Origin: a bacterium
GTDB lineage: Bacteria > Verrucomicrobiota > Verrucomicrobiia > Limisphaerales > UBA11358
Direction: 5' to 3'
Assembly: GCA_021780905.1 (NCBI GenBank)
Contig: JAJXXW010000054.1
Coordinates: 1 to 38,032 of the forward strand
DNA length: 38,032 nt
Shown here piece after piece: positions 16,214 to 24,339 of the stretch. Under the pieces are notes generated by a model. That model was not told the DNA's origin. It saw nothing but the letters and a program-made list of their open reading frames with translations, and did no database searches. Both the position numbers and the translations under genes were made by a program. The stretch's first letter is position 1. The number at the start of each line of letters is the position of its first letter.

Positions 16214-16412
16214 GAGGTTCCGGCGGGAGTTGGATTCGTCACAGACAGATCGGTTTATTTTTTAAGTTTTGACATCGGATGGACGTTTTTAATTTGACTG
16301 ACGAAAGAAACGTCTGTCCGTTATCTTAACAAAACAAAATTGAAATTTAACCAACATGGCTTGACTGCCCGCCGCCACACCCTAGCTTTTACGGATTCGG
16401 AATCACCCAAAG

Positions 16413-17666
16413 ATGAAAATCCTGCTCTCCGCCTACTCCTGTTTTCCGTGCCAGACCTCGGAACCCGGCAACGCCTGGCGCATCATCCGCGAGGCGCTCA
16501 AGGAACACGAGGTCTGGGCCGTCATCGCCGACGCCCACCAATACCGCGAGCTGACCGAGCCGTGGCTCGCCCAAAATCCGCTGCCGGATTTTCATCCCGT
16601 TTTCCTCCGGCTGCCGCCCGCACTCCAGTGGTTGAGCCGGCGGCCAGCCACCAGCGCGATTTATTATCACCTCTGGCAGGAGCGTCTGCGCGGCCTCGTC
16701 CGCGACCTGCACGCGCAAGTCCGATTCGACCTCGTCCACCACGTCACCTACGGCCGCTATTGGTCGCCAAGCGGACTGCGCGAGTTGAACCTCCCTTTCA
16801 TCTGGGGGCCGGTCGGTGCCGCCGAAACGCCGCCGGGTTCGTTTGTCCGCGAACTGCCGCTGAAATGCCGGCTCACCGAGGCCGTGCGTGACGGCGCGCG
16901 GATTTTTTGCGAGCGGACCGCCGCGCTCCGCGCCACCGCCCGGGCCGCGACCATCGCCATCGGCGTCACCCGGGAAAGCTGCGACGCCCTCGCCCGCCTC
17001 GGCGCGGCGCGGGTGGAGCCGCTGCCGCAAATCGCCCTGCCGGACACGGACCTGGCGCAGTTCGCCGCGCTGCCGCCGCCGCCGCCCGGTCCGCTGCGCG
17101 CCCTGTGCATCGGCCGGCACGTTTATTGGAAGGGCTTCCAGCTTGCCATCCGCGCCTTCGCGCAGTTTGCCCGGAAAAGTCCGGATGCGGAACTGTGGAT
17201 CGTCAACCAGGGCCCGTTCCGCGCCGAACTGGAGCGCACCGCTGCGGCGAGCGGCGCGGGCGACCGGGTGAAATTTCTCGGCACCCTGCCGCAATACGCC
17301 GACGTGCTGGAACGACTGGGCCGGGCGCACGTGCTGCTGCATCCCGCGCTGCACGAGGCGTTCGGCAACGTCTGCGCCGAGGCCCTGGCCGCCGGCCGGC
17401 CGGTGGGCTGCCTGGACATCGGCGGCCCCGCGTCGCAGATCACGCCCGCGACCGGATTTGCCGCGCCCGTGGCCAGCCCCGCCGGAGCCGTCGCCGCGCT
17501 GGCCGGGTTTCTGGAAACGCTGGACCGCGACCGCCCGCGGCTGGCCGCGATGTCCGCCGCCGCGCGGGCGCACGCCCGGGAAACCTTTTCGATGCAGGCC
17601 GTCTCCGCCCGGCTGCGGCGGTTTTACGCCGAGGCGATCGAACAACACCAGCCGAAGCGAACCTGA
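16413..17666 (+). CDS. glycosyltransferase, GT4 type
   Basis: A 417-residue retaining-type GT-B glycosyltransferase. The N-terminus MKILLSAYSCFPCQTSEPGN and the loop FIWGPVGAAETPPGSF near 129-144 are characteristic of a GT4 subgroup in exopolysaccharide clusters. The donor site contains CIGRHVYWKGFQLAIRAF near 232-249 and HPALHEAFGNVCAEAL at 310-325 with the E-x7-E pair (Glu315, Glu323). ATG 16413 is preceded by CACCCAAAG, a modest ribosome site. It is the first of four consecutive plus-strand genes, probably one transcription unit, ending at 20715. Sugar specificity cannot be read from the sequence. Confidence 0.87.
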   Translation: MKILLSAYSCFPCQTSEPGNAWRIIREALKEHEVWAVIADAHQYRELTEPWLAQNPLPDFHPVFLRLPPALQWLSRRPATSAIYYHLWQERLRGLVRDLHAQVRFDLVHHVTYGRYWSPSGLRELNLPFIWGPVGAAETPPGSFVRELPLKCRLTEAVRDGARIFCERTAALRATARAATIAIGVTRESCDALARLGAARVEPLPQIALPDTDLAQFAALPPPPPGPLRALCIGRHVYWKGFQLAIRAFAQFARKSPDAELWIVNQGPFRAELERTAAASGAGDRVKFLGTLPQYADVLERLGRAHVLLHPALHEAFGNVCAEALAAGRPVGCLDIGGPASQITPATGFAAPVASPAGAVAALAGFLETLDRDRPRLAAMSAAARAHARETFSMQAVSARLRRFYAEAIEQHQPKRT

Positions 17667-17724
17667 AAATTGAAACCTGTGACCGGAAACTGGAATGGGG
17701 AGTGCGGAGCGTGGAACGCGGATG
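17667..17724 (+). repeat. 7-base-phase repeat spacer upstream of GT9 gene
   Basis: The units after the preceding stop include TGGAATG, GGGAGTG, CGGAGCG and TGGAACG, ending CGGATG. The sequence differs from the ATTTGCG-type arrays, but the seven-base step is the same and it again ends in an ATG (17722) that is in frame with the next gene. Confidence 0.55.
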
Positions 17725-17778
17725 AAAATTGGATTGAGCCAGCGGCCAGGAGTCCGGCAACATGGGCGGAACAACTTG

Positions 17779-18783
17779 ATGAAAAAACTCTCCGCCCTCA
17801 TCCAGCGCCACGCGCAGGCGTTCTGGTATGTGCTGACCGTCGTCGCGCCGGTCATTCTCCGCACCGGGCGGCGACCGGTAATTTTTTCCCGTTTCACCGG
17901 CATGGGCGACATCATTTGCACCATTCCCGCCGCGCTCGAATTGAAGAAACGGCATCCCGGCGCGACGTTCATTTACAATTGCCATCCAGATTTCGCCGCC
18001 GTGCCGAAGCTGGCCGGCTTGACCGGCAGAATCACTTCGCTGCCACCAGTGGGTTTGGTCGGCCATTGGTATTCATTCCTGCTCGAAGGTTTTTATCATT
18101 TTGCCCACGGCGATGACACTCCGGGCAAAGTGGCTCAAGAACCGATGGTTGCGGAATTTTTCCGTCAGTTTGGGCTGCCCGTTTCCGAGGAGCACCCGCA
18201 ATTGCCGATCAATCCGTCAGCGCAGCAAAAAGCCTTGGCCATCCTAAAGGCCAGAAACGTCGCGTTGGATTCACTGGTGCTGATTCATCCCGGACCGAGT
18301 TGGACGGTCAAGGAATGGCCGTTGGCAAACTGGAACCAATTGGTTGCGGCTCTGCGCGAACGCGGCTTCACCAACATCGCGCAACTGGGTGTGGGGCGTT
18401 ACATGAATTTTGGCAAGGTCGAGGTGCCGGTGGTTCCCGGCGCGTTATCGTTGCTGGATGCATTCACCATCGAGGAATGCATCGCTGTCATCGCGCAGGC
18501 GCGGCTCTTCATCGGCATAGATTCCGGACTGCTGCACATCGCCGCCGGCACCCGCACCCCGTCTGTAGGGCTTTGGGGGTCAACATTGCCACATTTTTTC
18601 TATGCAAAAAATGTTCTGGAAAGTTTCGTCGTCAGCCGGGTGGAATGCGCCGGCTGCTATCATCGGCTGCCGCGCCTGCATTGGGTCACTGGCTGTCCTT
18701 ACGACATCCGTTGCATGAAAACGCTCCCCGTCGAGGATGTGTTGAAAGCCTGTTTTGCCAAATTGGAGCCGAGCGGCAAGTGA
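17779..18783 (+). CDS. glycosyltransferase family 9 (heptosyltransferase-like)
   Basis: A 334-residue ADP-heptose:LPS heptosyltransferase-type enzyme. FSRFTGMGDIICTIPAALE near 36-54 is the N-terminal glycine loop, LIHPGPSWTVKEWPLANW near 168-185 the donor-side motif, and FIGIDSGLLHIAAGTRTP at 244-261 the signature S/T-G-x-x-H segment. Four cysteines near the end (290, 293, 306, 312, in CAGC…GCPYDIRC) follow a pattern seen in several GT9 proteins. The start is uncertain: ATG 17779 (MKKLSALIQ) gives family length, while ATG 17722, lying at the end of a repeat leader as in other genes here, would add 19 residues. It probably acts on a glycan core or extracellular polysaccharide. Confidence 0.85.
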   Translation: MKKLSALIQRHAQAFWYVLTVVAPVILRTGRRPVIFSRFTGMGDIICTIPAALELKKRHPGATFIYNCHPDFAAVPKLAGLTGRITSLPPVGLVGHWYSFLLEGFYHFAHGDDTPGKVAQEPMVAEFFRQFGLPVSEEHPQLPINPSAQQKALAILKARNVALDSLVLIHPGPSWTVKEWPLANWNQLVAALRERGFTNIAQLGVGRYMNFGKVEVPVVPGALSLLDAFTIEECIAVIAQARLFIGIDSGLLHIAAGTRTPSVGLWGSTLPHFFYAKNVLESFVVSRVECAGCYHRLPRLHWVTGCPYDIRCMKTLPVEDVLKACFAKLEPSGK

Positions 18784-18844
18784 TGGGGAAAAGATTTGAA
18801 TTTGATTGTTCATGTCAGGCAAAATCCTGCAAGGTGACATTCTT

Positions 18845-19816
18845 ATGAGAAACCTGATCATCCCGTCCGGTTCGCCGCTGCGGAAAATCTTTCCGCTGGT
18901 TCGAAAGCTGCGCCATTGGGCATTCAAATTTCATGACCGCGCCGGGATCCGTCTGGTCATCAGCGGCGGCCCCGTCCGGTTCATGGATGCGGAGTTGAAT
19001 TTTGCTGAAAAAGTTGGACTGCTCTATTCCACGCCGTTGTTCTGGAACGGCCCGGACGCCTATGAAATGCCCACCAGCGAAACGCTGGCCCTGCTCCTTA
19101 AACACTCCCGGCTGTTTTTGGACATCGGTTCCAACATCGGCATCTACTCCGTATATGCCGGAGTCAAATGTCCGCAGGTAAAAACCTTTTCGTTTGAACC
19201 CATCCCATCCATTTGGGAGAAAAACCGCGCCTTTCATCGCGCGAATGGCTTGCCGGATCAAAACGTCCACCAATTGGCGCTCGGGGACCGGGTTGGTCCA
19301 CAGGAAATCATCATCCCGGTTTATGCCACCGGACTGGAGGAAGAACAAACGGCCACACTCTATGCCGATTCCTGGCAGTCGCACGAAAAGCAGGTCGAGC
19401 GGATACAAATCCAATGCACCACGCTGGACACATTTGCCGCCACCAATCCTTTGCCGGACGGCCCGTGCTGTGTGAAGATTGACGTGGAAAACTTTGAGGC
19501 GGCCGTGCTGCGCGGCGGTCGGAAATTCATCACGGCCCGCCGCCCGTGGATCGTCTGCGAAATCTTGCCAACCCAGAAAATTGATCCCGTCACCGGCATC
19601 CGGGTCAATGACAACGCCCAAGTCATTGCGCTGGTGCAGGAGCTGCATTACACGCCATTCGCCATTACTGCCGACGGCTTTTTCCGCATGACGCCGGCGG
19701 ATTTTGAGCGCCCGCGCGGGCTGAAGGATTTCCTGCTGGCTCCGGCTGAAAAAATTCCCGCCGAAGTTTCTTATTTCGAGCGAACTTCATTGGCCCAGTT
19801 GCTGCCCGCCCCATGA
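18845..19816 (+). CDS. FkbM-family methyltransferase
   Basis: A 323-residue S-adenosylmethionine-dependent methyltransferase, probably O-methylating a sugar. FLDIGSNIGIYS at 91-102 is the SAM-binding glycine motif, SFEPIPSIWEKN near 116-127 carries the acidic ribose-binding residue, and CVKIDVENFEAAVLRGG at 209-225 is the FkbM signature (usually KIDVEGxE; here Asn replaces Gly). Start ATG 18845 is supported by AAGGTGA eight bases upstream. The stop overlaps the next start by four bases (ATGA), so it is coupled to the following GT2 gene. Confidence 0.87.
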   Translation: MRNLIIPSGSPLRKIFPLVRKLRHWAFKFHDRAGIRLVISGGPVRFMDAELNFAEKVGLLYSTPLFWNGPDAYEMPTSETLALLLKHSRLFLDIGSNIGIYSVYAGVKCPQVKTFSFEPIPSIWEKNRAFHRANGLPDQNVHQLALGDRVGPQEIIIPVYATGLEEEQTATLYADSWQSHEKQVERIQIQCTTLDTFAATNPLPDGPCCVKIDVENFEAAVLRGGRKFITARRPWIVCEILPTQKIDPVTGIRVNDNAQVIALVQELHYTPFAITADGFFRMTPADFERPRGLKDFLLAPAEKIPAEVSYFERTSLAQLLPAP

Positions 19817-20715
19817 AAACTGCGCTCATCGCCACCCTGTTCAACGAGGCAGACAATGTCTCGCGCTGGTGGGATTGTCTGATGCGGCAGACGGTTTTGC
19901 CGGACGAAATCGTCATCGTGGATGGCGGCTCAAAGGACGGAACGTGGGAAAAATTGCAGGCACTGGCCGCACAAAGCCGGGTGCCGGTGAAGTTGGAGCA
20001 GCACCGCTGCAACATCGCGGAAGGCCGCAACCGCGCCATCCGGATGACTGACGCGGAAATCATTGCCACCAGCGACGCCGGCAGCTTTGCGGATCCTCAT
20101 TGGTTTTGCGAGATCACGCGCCCGTTGCTGGAACATGAAATCATTGATATTGTCGGTGGCAAAAATGTGTTATTGACGGAAACCTCATTCCAAAAATTTG
20201 TCGTCGAACTGGAACCGATGCCGGCGGAACCTAAAGACGGCGAGAAAAACGGTTCCGCTCGCAACACAGCCTTCCGCCGCGCAACGTGGGCCGCCGTCGG
20301 CGGCTATCCGGAATGGCTCACCCTGACCGGAGAAGACGCCCTGTTCAACTGCCAGTTGCATCTGCTCGGGAAGCGGTTTTCCTACAATCCGGCTGCCGTG
20401 GTGGGCTGGCAGATCCGGACGAATGCCACAGCCTATTACAAAATGTTCTACCAGTATGGCTACGGTTCGGCAGAGGCTCAACTCGACCGAACTTACTTTC
20501 TGCGGCGAACGCTCATCATGCTTTTCCCTCCCCTTCTGCTGCTTTCCCGACATCGCAGCCACTATTTGGGGTTTCGCTATCGCCGGAATGCCGCCAGCGT
20601 CCGAGGTTGGCTTGCTGGACTATGGAAAGGCCGCCGCCCGCCAGCAGGCTGGAAAAAGGTGCGAGGTGTTTTGTTAAGCGTCAAAGCCCAACAGCATCTG
20701 GCGCAAAAACTTTAG
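19813..20715 (+). CDS. glycosyltransferase family 2
   Basis: A 300-residue GT-A glycosyltransferase. ALIATLFNEADNVSRW begins the nucleotide-binding fold, DEIVIVDGGSKDGTWEKL at 31-48 carries the first acidic motif, AEGRNRAIRMTDAEIIATSD at 69-88 leads to the DAG metal site, and WLTLTGEDALFNCQLHLLGK carries the catalytic ED. A hydrophobic stretch near 235-245 (LIMLFPPLLLL) may bind the membrane. Translation is coupled to the upstream methyltransferase through ATGA. It is the last gene of the plus-strand run; an acyltransferase gene on the opposite strand converges on it. Confidence 0.88.
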   Translation: MKTALIATLFNEADNVSRWWDCLMRQTVLPDEIVIVDGGSKDGTWEKLQALAAQSRVPVKLEQHRCNIAEGRNRAIRMTDAEIIATSDAGSFADPHWFCEITRPLLEHEIIDIVGGKNVLLTETSFQKFVVELEPMPAEPKDGEKNGSARNTAFRRATWAAVGGYPEWLTLTGEDALFNCQLHLLGKRFSYNPAAVVGWQIRTNATAYYKMFYQYGYGSAEAQLDRTYFLRRTLIMLFPPLLLLSRHRSHYLGFRYRRNAASVRGWLAGLWKGRRPPAGWKKVRGVLLSVKAQQHLAQKL

Positions 20716-20811
20716 TCGCAGTGAGGGGGATTTACTCCGGCGGAACCGGATTCCTCGGTTATCTCACGGCGTGAGAAGACTTCAAGCGAAACCAGAAATG
20801 GTCTTCGAAAT

Positions 20812-21996
20812 TCAGGTTCCCGGTTTCAGTTTTTTACTTTGGATCCTGCCCCACAATTTCCGCGGCCAGTCGCGCTGCATGAAGGGCCGTTCAAACAGCG
20901 CGAACAGCACGCTGCAAACGCCAATGATGACGACCGACATGACGGCGAACTGGATCAGCAGATCCAGCCAGAAGATATGCGTGGAAAACCGGATGGTTCC
21001 CCGGATCAAGGCGGAGATCATCAGCCAGTGATACATATAAATCGTGTAGCACATCCCGCCCATGGTGGTGAGCAGGCGGTGGCCCAGCAGCCAATAGACC
21101 ATTTTGCCCCGGAACGCCGCCGTGAACATCAGCAGCCACAGCCACGGCAGAAACGGATAGTCCAGTTGAAACCGGCTCAGGACCACGACCGCCGCCAGCG
21201 CGCCGAGAAAAAAGACATCCCACACGTGGTGGCGCCGGTCCGTGCGGACATGGCCGTTGAGGTAGAGGTCGCAGAACAGGAAGCCGGCCATGAAGAACTG
21301 GAGTTTGCCCAGCAGCGTCCAGTCTAGTAAAACCGGCCAGTTCACCCAATGACCCAGCGCCTCCGGCAGCAGCATCAGGCCCATGATAGCCAGCCGCCGC
21401 GCCGGGGCCGGCTTGACCAGGAACACGCGCGCCAGCAGCGGCGCGAGCAGGTAAAACTGCACCTCGATCTCCAGCGACCACAGCACGATGTTCGGCTTGG
21501 GCTGGGCGTGATAGACCAGGCCGCTGCCGTAAACCAGGCTCACGCCAAGATGCCGAAGCAAATGCGCGAGCCAGTCCGGCTGCCGATACAGGTCCGGATG
21601 GCTGGGCTGATGCCGCAGGAACAAGGCCGCCACGAAAAATACAAACACCAGTTGAATGATGTAAGGCGGTTCCAGCCGCGTCAGCCGCCGGAGAAAATAC
21701 GCCCGGAGCCGGACGGGTTCGCCCAGGCCGAGATGCTGGCGGGCAAACGGCAGGCCGAGGATGAAGCCGCTGATGGCGAAGAACAGCTCCACGCCCTTGC
21801 AGCCCGCGCCGAAAATCCAGTTCACCGGGCCGTCCGTGCCGGCCGGCGAAAAGGAGACGCCGTAATGCCAGGCGATGATGGCGCGGACATGATAGGCCAG
21901 CACGGCGATGATGGCCACGAACCGCAGGCCGTCAATCTGCGGCACAAAGTCGCGGCCCCGGCTCATCACGCGGGACAGATGCTGGTAAAGGTTCAT
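20812..21996 (-). CDS. acyltransferase 3 family membrane protein
   Basis: A 394-residue integral membrane protein with about ten hydrophobic helices that transfers acyl groups, often acetyl, to sugars of surface polysaccharides. The N-terminus IDGLRFVAIIAVLAYH (21-36) has the conserved DGLR and catalytic-type His36. FFAISGFILGLPFARQ, RRLTRLEPPYIIQL and LWSLEIEVQFYLLAPLLARV are further family signatures. It stands alone on its strand, convergent with the GT2 gene. A decoration role for the same polysaccharide is inferred from position. Confidence 0.9.
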   Translation of the reverse strand: MNLYQHLSRVMSRGRDFVPQIDGLRFVAIIAVLAYHVRAIIAWHYGVSFSPAGTDGPVNWIFGAGCKGVELFFAISGFILGLPFARQHLGLGEPVRLRAYFLRRLTRLEPPYIIQLVFVFFVAALFLRHQPSHPDLYRQPDWLAHLLRHLGVSLVYGSGLVYHAQPKPNIVLWSLEIEVQFYLLAPLLARVFLVKPAPARRLAIMGLMLLPEALGHWVNWPVLLDWTLLGKLQFFMAGFLFCDLYLNGHVRTDRRHHVWDVFFLGALAAVVVLSRFQLDYPFLPWLWLLMFTAAFRGKMVYWLLGHRLLTTMGGMCYTIYMYHWLMISALIRGTIRFSTHIFWLDLLIQFAVMSVVIIGVCSVLFALFERPFMQRDWPRKLWGRIQSKKLKPGT

Positions 21997-22190
21997 GCGG
22001 GGTAAATGAATTTGAATTGCGGCGGGCCACTTTTCCAGAAAGGGCGGGCGCTGTCAGCATATTTTTAACCCGGCGGAGATGCCACCGGCGGATTAAAACG
22101 GCGGCCTGCATCCCCGACCGGCTCCCGAACAGCCCCGGACCTTTGATCTCCCGTCATGGCGTCGGAAATCCCGAGGCGATGAGGTCCGGG

Positions 22191-22754
22191 TCAGCCGCCG
22201 GTTTTTTTAATTCCCCGCTGCCACAATTCGAAATGATACAGCGCCACGACGACGAGCGAGTGGCCGATCTTTTCGTCGGCGACCAGCTTCGGAATGTCCG
22301 CCACCGGCACCAGCAGCGTCGCCAGATCCTCGCCGTGGTCAAATTCCACGCCGTGCTGCCGCCGGCAGTTTTCGATCAGCACGGTGAATGTGGTGTTACT
22401 CAAGATGGCCGGGTTGGAATGGATTTTTCCCAGCAACCGCGCGTTCTCGCCGGCGTAGCCCGTCTCCTCGCGGAGTTCACGGACGGCGGTGGCCACGGGA
22501 TCGGTCTCGTGCGGGTCCATCATGCCGCCGGGAATTTCGAGTTCCACCGTGCCGGAGCCGTGGCGGTATTGCTGCACCATGACCAGCTTCCGGTCCGGCG
22601 TGACGGCGATGACGTTGACCCAGTTGACGCTGTCGAGGACATAGAAGTCATGCTCCCGGCCGGTGCGCGGGTTGATGCAGAGGTCGGAACGGATTTTGAA
22701 GATCCGAAAATCACCGACCGGTTGGGAGCTGATTTTTTTCCAGGGCTTGATCAT
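22191..22754 (-). CDS. Nudix hydrolase, ADP-ribose pyrophosphatase-like
   Basis: Hydrolyses a nucleoside diphosphate linked to another moiety, most likely ADP-ribose or an ADP-/UDP-sugar. At 187 residues, the Nudix box runs from IPGGMMDPHETDPV to RELREETGY (about 74-100), with Arg92-Glu93 and Glu96-Glu97. The spacing between the first Glu and the RE pair is eight residues instead of the usual seven. VMVQQYRHGSGTVELEIPGG ahead of the box is typical of the ADP-ribose group (YRHG). A degenerate repeat leader precedes ATG 22754. It is downstream of a small conserved gene on the same strand. Confidence 0.85.
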   Translation of the reverse strand: MIKPWKKISSQPVGDFRIFKIRSDLCINPRTGREHDFYVLDSVNWVNVIAVTPDRKLVMVQQYRHGSGTVELEIPGGMMDPHETDPVATAVRELREETGYAGENARLLGKIHSNPAILSNTTFTVLIENCRRQHGVEFDHGEDLATLLVPVADIPKLVADEKIGHSLVVVALYHFELWQRGIKKTGG

Positions 22755-22826
22755 GTTAGGCGTGCGATCCGTGATTTGCGGGCGGCACGAATTGATGCGC
22801 GGCCATCGTAATTTGGAAATCGCAAA
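22755..22826. repeat. 7-base-phase repeat spacer between small gene and Nudix gene
   Basis: On the minus strand it reads AATTTGCG ATTTCCA AATTACG ATGGCCG, and later GCAAATC ACGGATC GCACGCC, followed by TAAC and the Nudix ATG. The units are degenerate but of the same ATTTGCG/AATCACG type as at 9914-9999. Confidence 0.45.
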
Positions 22827-23021
22827 TTAAAACCCTTTTTCCCTGGCCGACCAGCCCTGGCGCAGGAGGGCAATCAGGTGCTGCAAGGCTTCCTCGTGGC
22901 TGCGGTTCTTGTCGGCGGCGAGCTGGCGGGCGCGTTTGTCGAGCTGCGCGGCCATGTCGGCGGATTTTTCCGCCGGACAGCCGAGGGCGACGAGGACTTT
23001 TGCCAGTTCGGAAATCGGCAT
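22827..23021 (-). CDS. small hypothetical protein, 64 residues
   Basis: Reads MPISELAKVLVALGCPAEKS, ADMAAQLDKRARQLAADKNR, then SHEEALQHLIALLRQGWSAR and EKGF. It is a helical, soluble, charged protein with no membrane segment. No family recognised. Codon third positions are GC-rich as in the flanking genes, and its frame does not overlap any other gene, so it is likely real. Its ATG follows a GAATCAC GATTTGC C repeat leader. It lies 72 bases upstream of the Nudix gene on the same strand and could share its transcript. Confidence 0.6.
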   Translation of the reverse strand: MPISELAKVLVALGCPAEKSADMAAQLDKRARQLAADKNRSHEEALQHLIALLRQGWSAREKGF

Positions 23022-23127
23022 GGCAAATCGTGATTCGTTGAATGGTTAAATGGTTTGACCGGAAAAATCCCGGCGATCCGGCCCTGCAACCACGATTCGG
23101 CGTTTTTAAACGGCGCAACCGAGAGGA

Positions 23128-23628
23128 TTATTTCACCGAATCCGCCGCGACGATTTTCACGCTGATGAGACTTTGCCTGGTCACCGGCCGGTCGCCGGGA
23201 TGCGTGGCCGTGGTGGCGATTTTTTCCAGCACGTCGTCGCCCTTGATGAGCCGGCCAAACGCGGTGTATTGGCGGTCGAGAAAACGCTGGTCGCCGTGGC
23301 AGATGAAAAATTGCGAGCCGGCGGAGTTTGGATCCTGGGAGCGCGCCATCGAGAGCACGCCGTGCACGTGCGGCTTGTCGTTGAACTCGGCCCTGACCTG
23401 GTGGCCGGGGCCGCCGGTGCCCCAGAGGTGCTGCTTGGCGGCGTCCTTCGTGTTTGGGTCGCCGCCCTGGATCATGAAACCCTTGATGACGCGGTGAAAA
23501 CAGGTGCCGTCGTAGAAGCCCGACTGGGCCAGCCGCGTGAAATTCTCGACGTGCTTGGGCGCGACGTCCGGCCAGAATTCCAGGATTATTTCGCCGGCGC
23601 TGGTGGTGAGGATGGCAACTTCGCTCAT
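23128..23628 (-). CDS. peptidyl-prolyl cis-trans isomerase, cyclophilin type (cytoplasmic)
   Basis: Accelerates proline isomerisation during protein folding. At 166 residues without a signal peptide it is the cytoplasmic form. FYDGTCFHRVIKGFMIQGGD carries the catalytic Arg, GVLSMARSQDPNSAGSQFFI the Met, Ala and Gln-Phe-Phe of the active site, and LDRQYTAFGRLIKGDDVL closes the domain. It lies downstream of, and is closely similar to, the exported cyclophilin at 23660-24289, with only 31 bases between them, so they are tandem paralogues and probably co-transcribed. Confidence 0.93.
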   Translation of the reverse strand: MSEVAILTTSAGEIILEFWPDVAPKHVENFTRLAQSGFYDGTCFHRVIKGFMIQGGDPNTKDAAKQHLWGTGGPGHQVRAEFNDKPHVHGVLSMARSQDPNSAGSQFFICHGDQRFLDRQYTAFGRLIKGDDVLEKIATTATHPGDRPVTRQSLISVKIVAADSVK

Positions 23629-23659
23629 AATTTTTCTTGGATTGGGAGGGGGGCCGGGT

Positions 23660-24289
23660 TTATTTCACGCTGTCGGCGGGAACGATTTTGATGCTGAGGA
23701 CGCCGACGCGCTTGAGCGGCTTGCTCGGTTCGCCGGAGGCGCTGGGGCCGACCGGCGTGGCGGCAATCTTGGCCAGGACGTCTTCGCCCTTGATGAGTTT
23801 GCCGAACGCGGTGTATTGATGGTCGAGGAACGACGCGTCGCCGGCGCAGATGAAAAACTGGGAGCCGGCGGAATCCGGATCCGAGCTGCGCGCCATCGAG
23901 AGCACGCCGAGCTGGTGTGACTTGTTGTTGAACTCGGCCTTGATGGAGTAGCCGGGGCCGCCCGTGCCCCATTGGTCTTCCTTGCCCGCGTCTTTGCTCA
24001 ACGGATCGCCGCCCTGGATCATGAAGCCCTTGATGATGCGGTGAAAGCAGGTGCCGTCGTAAAAGCCCTTGCCGGCAAGTTTCTTGAAATTGGCGACCGT
24101 GCCGGGCGCGACGTCCGGCCAGAATTCCGCGACCATCGTGCCTTCCGTCGTGGTGATGACGGCGACTTCGCCGGCGTTATTGGCCTTCGCCGGCGCGGCG
24201 GCAGGCGCGTTGGTCTTGGTGTCCTCGGCTTGGGTCGCCACTGCGGCGGCCAGCCATCCGAGCGTGCAGAGCAGAATAATCGATTTCAT
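23660..24289 (-). CDS. peptidyl-prolyl cis-trans isomerase, cyclophilin type (exported)
   Basis: Begins MKSIILLCTLGWLAAAVATQ, a signal peptide with a likely cleavage after ATQA, followed by an Ala/Pro/Asn-rich linker and a cyclophilin domain (FYDGTCFHRIIKGFMIQGGD, GVLSMARSSDPDSAGSQFFI, YTAFGKLIKGEDVLAKI). At 209 residues it carries extra sequence GPSASGEPSKPLKRVG before the last strand, absent from its neighbour. ATG 24289 is chosen because the signal peptide starts there; the in-frame start at 24319 would place ten non-hydrophobic residues in front. A periplasmic folding role is expected. Confidence 0.92.
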   Translation of the reverse strand: MKSIILLCTLGWLAAAVATQAEDTKTNAPAAAPAKANNAGEVAVITTTEGTMVAEFWPDVAPGTVANFKKLAGKGFYDGTCFHRIIKGFMIQGGDPLSKDAGKEDQWGTGGPGYSIKAEFNNKSHQLGVLSMARSSDPDSAGSQFFICAGDASFLDHQYTAFGKLIKGEDVLAKIAATPVGPSASGEPSKPLKRVGVLSIKIVPADSVK

Positions 24290-24339
24290 GGGCGCAAAAT
24301 CTTCCACAGCCACGACCAAAAGTCACGCGCGGAATGGAA

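Noticed and set aside
16265..16330. Promoter-like TTGACA/TTGACT motifs before the GT4 gene
   Set aside because: No -10 element at a proper distance: the best AT-rich hexamers stand 13-15 bases from TTGACA or 21 from TTGACT.
16389..17972. A 527-codon open frame on the minus strand
   Set aside because: It is antisense to a GT4 gene with clear motifs; composition is Arg/Gly/Gln-rich and without family resemblance.
20716..20811. Inverted repeat GAAGAC…GTCTTC between convergent genes as terminator
   Set aside because: Six-base stem with a long loop and no T-tract; too weak to call.
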